Shown: positions 61,760-64,000 of the stretch, piece after piece | How the letters are laid out: every line of letters starts with the position of its first letter | Numbering within the stretch: the first letter of the stretch is position 1 | Assembly: GCA_965153355.1 (NCBI GenBank) | Contig: OZ231126.1 | Location: forward strand, 1,860,001-1,924,000 | Origin: Flaccisagitta enflata | Lineage: Eukaryota; Chaetognatha; Sagittoidea; Aphragmophora | Direction of reading: 5' to 3' | DNA: 64,000 nucleotides | Translations under genes and position numbers: made by a program | The notes under the pieces: model-generated | Told to the model about the DNA's origin: nothing | What the model saw: the letters and a program-made list of their open reading frames with translations, nothing else | The model's database searches: none

Positions 61760-62000
61760 TCGCTATCTAGCTTGGGAAAGTTGATACATTTTGGGGGCAG
61801 AATGGGACTACGCATGAAATTAATAGCTAAGAAAGAGCTAATTCTCCTCTTTCAGATGACACCAAGCATAATTCTGTGCGATCAATAGTTTTGGAGTTAT
61901 GATTTTTTAAATCTTTTTTTATTTTTTTGCATTTTTTGTGGTTTCCCAAAAACCGAGGAATCGAATCTATTTGAACCTTTGAAATGTCCCATCCTGGCGG
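61760..62000 (+). repeat. interspersed repeat H copy
   Basis: GGGAAAGTTGATACATTTTG, AATTAATAGCTAAGAAAGAG and GAAATGTCCCATCCTGG match 3590-3850 (inverted) and 9260-9470. Confidence 0.8.
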
Positions 62001-62230
62001 CACAGTGTCTCTCCCCTTTCAACTCCGGACTCTATGAGAGGCTTTGTTTGTCAGTCCATCCATTAGTCTGTTGGTCCGTCTGTCCGTCCAAGAGGAAAAA
62101 AAAGTGGTCTAGATGCTTGTGTGTGGGGATTGGGGTGTGGATGGGCGTTGGATGCCCTTGTCCACCTGTCCACAACGTAACCCTGTGTTCCTTGTTTTTC
62201 TCTGTTTCTTTCTCTGTCTCTTTCTCCCCC

Positions 62231-62270
<40 letters not shown>

Positions 62271-62327
62271 AGCATTTACGACTTTTTTCCTACGGCGATT
62301 AGCCGCCTTTATTGGGACATTTCTTAG

Positions 62328-62400
62328 ATTGCCACAGAAGACAGCTATACAGGACAATACAGTAACGTCCACTTTGTCAACCATATTTGCATTTTTACAG
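62328..62400 (+). repeat. 73-bp duplication of the exon 28 acceptor
   Basis: TTCTTAG|ATTGCCACAGAAGAC at 62328 precedes the real TTTACAG|ATTGCCACAGAGGAA at 62401. A further copy with its flank is at 58296-58395 in the same intron. Confidence 0.85.
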
Positions 62401-62481
62401 ATTGCCACAGAGGAAAACCCGGATTTCTGTTGGGAAAACAAAAGGACAATTTCATTTGGAAAGAAAAGCAACTGAAACAAG
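62401..62481 (+). CDS. exon 28: FReD3
   Basis: Phase 1 in (G+AT gives Asp), phase 1 out, donor CAAG|GTGCAT. It encodes DCHRGKPGFLLGKQKDNF and IWKEKQLKQ, which continues GWWFRGDKSEG as in 'GGWWYNSCHSSNLNG.Y...IYWKEWKG'. Confidence 0.85.
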
Positions 62482-62533
62482 GTGCATTATTCAGTAATTG
62501 ATTTGATTGGCAGCGCTCGTTATCACTTTTCAG

Positions 62534-62634
62534 GTTATGATTTACGTGGATGGTTGAAGTCTGCTGAGTTTTCATTCTTTTATTTATGGATGAGCAACTC
62601 TATTAGGAGCTTAGTGCTTCGGTCCATTCGTTAA
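62534..62634 (+). CDS. exon 29: end of FReD3 (3' boundary unclear)
   Basis: Acceptor TTTCAG|GT, phase 1. It encodes GYDLRGWLKSAEF, fitting FReD 'YSLKxxEMKIRP', then FSFFYLWMSNSIRSLV to a TAA at 62632-62634. The part after about 62587 looks like an inserted short element (GAGCAACTCTATTAGGAGC). So either translation ends here or an earlier donor is used: AAA-type GA|GTTTTC at 62568 is phase 2, and ATTC|GTTAAT at 62630 is phase 1 but weak. A diverged copy of this exon is at about 62850-62905. Confidence 0.6.
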
Positions 62635-62639
62635 TCCGT

Positions 62640-63175
62640 AGTGCTCGAGTTAAAAAGTGTAGATATGTACATTTTCACTCCCCCTTCCCCTTTTTTAGGT
62701 GTGACAAATCACCTCTATAACTGGCCGTGTCCGTTGGTTGGTCTGTCTGTCGGTCGGTTGGTCTGTAACGCATTCGTTCGACGATCCACACGTCGCACCT
62801 ATTGGCCTACTTGGCCTTCTTACTTTCCTCTGCAATAACAAAACCCTGTTTAACCTGGATGATTCAAGTCTTCTAAGTTTTAATTCCTTTTACTACGGAT
62901 GATCGGGTATCACAATTGGCGCAATAGTTCTTGCAAGTTAAAACCTTTCAAAATGCGAGCATGCAGTTCTTTTAGTTGCTGTGTCAAAAACGGTTTGATT
63001 TTTAGGCTTTTTGAGTCTTTGAGAGTAGCGTCCCAAGCCCAAACCACCAAAATTGCTTCACCGCATGCAAAATTTTCAAAAGTCATCGCATTTGCTGTTT
63101 GTTTGTTTGTTTGTTTGTTTGTTTGTTTGTTTGTTTGTTTGTTTGTTTGTTTGTTTGTTTGTTTATTTTATTCAG
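62640..63175. other. between exon 29 and exon 30
   Basis: Holds a GTTGGTTGGTCTG element (62700-62830), the diverged exon 29 copy, AT-rich DNA, and a (TTTG)n microsatellite at 63091-63163 just before the exon 30 acceptor. Confidence 0.7.
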
Positions 63176-63418
63176 CTTTGGCGGTTTTGTGGCCGAGTGG
63201 TTCTTCGGCGGCATGCTCGCAGACGGTTTTATCATTGGATTGCTCCACCAAATCTGACGGCATTTATCCATTGAAACTGGAAGTGTCTCCTGGGAAATAT
63301 CTTTTCCCCGAAGTTTATTGCGAAGACAATCAATTGACGGTTTTAAAAAGAACAAGAGCTGTGACACCCAAAAGTTCTTTCAGGGACAAGAATGAGTTGG
63401 ATTTCCGTTACAATCAAG
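63176..63418 (+). CDS. exon 30: start of FReD4
   Basis: Acceptor TTATTCAG|CT, phase 1; donor CAAG|GTACAA, phase 1. It encodes ALAVLWPSGSSAACSQTV, LSLDCSTKSDGIYPLK, LEVSPGKYLFPEVYCEDN, QLTVLKRTRAVTPKS and SFRDKNELDFRYNQ. 'DGIYPL..FPEVYCEDNQLTVLKR' is a clear FReD N-terminal half. The open frame runs on to 63540, but exon 31 requires splicing at 63419. The preceding exon is uncertain. Confidence 0.85.
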
Positions 63419-63740
63419 GTACAATTTCTTTTCATCGTGGAGCAGCTAATTATCTTAAGATAATGGCATTATATATGTCTCAGGCAACGAGGTACAAGTA
63501 TTTTCATTGTTCCAGGAATGTGCATGCCTCAGAACAGTGAGCCGCGACATTCATTTAAATAAGAGAAAAAAAATTATTTTCGTTACAATCAACCTTATAT
63601 CATAACCGAGTTATCAACATGATGGTTTTGTAATGTCATTATTAAAATGGCGATTTTGGCGAAAGTTACAAAACGGACGTCTGATTTAGTCCATCGAATA
63701 GCTAAAGTACAATTTTTAAATCTATTGATTTTGCGCTCAG

Positions 63741-63838
63741 CTTCGAATGGTTTCGCTGGAAAGCAAGACAATTTCTTGTCTGCAATTCCTTACATTTCAG
63801 CGATCACTTCTCCAGTCGGCTACGCACGTATTCTTCAG
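63741..63838 (+). CDS. exon 31: FReD4
   Basis: Acceptor GCTCAG|CT, phase 1; donor CAG|GTTGAT, phase 0. It encodes ASNGFAGKQDNFLSAIPYIS and AITSPVGYARILQ, equal to FReD 'KNGFG..EFWLGLDNIHALTS..LRIEL'. The rest of FReD4 is beyond the window. Confidence 0.8.
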
Positions 63839-64000
63839 GTTGATATATACTGGCACTCAGTGCTCTGTATTAACAGATTTGCATACAGTTGAACCCCGCT
63901 ATAACAGATTTCAGGGGACTAACAATTTTTCTCTGATAAAGGCGGACAAAGGAAGTAAAAGAAATTGATTTAAAGGGACTATGAGTTTGTATCTGTTATA

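Noticed and set aside
63419-63540. Read-through of exon 30 to a stop at 63540
   Set aside because: A good donor at 63419 and the FReD match and phase of exon 31 favour splicing.

Overview
The window is animal (metazoan) nuclear DNA, probably from an invertebrate; I cannot name the species. The evidence is spliced exons with GT-AG junctions, EGF and fibrinogen-related (FReD) domains, LINE, Penelope-like and hAT elements, and a heavy load of microsatellites and minisatellites. Nothing in it is bacterial.

Main result: almost the whole window (4299 to beyond 64000) can be read as one plus-strand gene. I rebuilt 31 exons by eye from splice sites, reading phase and domain content. From exon 1 to exon 29 every junction is phase-compatible. 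The 29/30 junction is unresolved, so exons 30-31 could belong to a neighbouring paralogue. The predicted protein is a type II membrane protein: a long hydrophilic N-terminal region of charged repeats (exons 1-2), one transmembrane helix (exon 3), two six-cysteine EGF modules (exons 4-6), then four fibrinogen-related domains (FReD1 exons 6-14, FReD2 exons 15-21, FReD3 exons 22-29, FReD4 exons 30-31 and beyond the window). I know of no described protein with this architecture; vertebrate FIBCD1 is a type II membrane protein with a single FReD.

The most unusual signal is at the exon edges. About ten exons have their own 3' or 5' splice junction (a bit of exon plus a bit of intron) copied in tandem into the adjoining intron. 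The cases are: exon 2 donor (45-bp units), exon 4 donor (decayed), exon 6 acceptor (44-bp unit, about 50 copies over 2.3 kb), exon 9 acceptor (31 bp x2, later split by a MITE), exon 11 donor (about 90 bp x4), exon 19 donor (39 bp x9), exon 23 acceptor (about 110 bp x3), exon 25 donor (11-12 bp x4), exon 28 acceptor (73 bp x2) and exon 29. Most copies keep the AG or GT and its context.

Layout: 1-4298 is upstream repeat-rich DNA. 4299-6870 holds exons 1-2. Intron 2 (6871-12060) holds a palindromic foldback element and a Penelope-like reverse transcriptase on the minus strand. 12061-13471 holds the TM and EGF exons. Intron 5 holds two LINE fragments, a hAT element and the 44-bp array. 20767-32618 is FReD1, with a 6.2-kb hAT element in intron 11. 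32694-40168 is FReD2. 40374-62634 is FReD3, with a 5.3-kb hAT, a 1.3-kb hAT, foldback elements and a LINE fragment in its introns. 63176-63838 begins FReD4. Many short elements with (CCGT)n/(GGTC)n cores and a terminal hairpin resemble non-autonomous Helentron/pearl-type elements, and several PIF/Harbinger-like MITEs have 3-bp target duplications.
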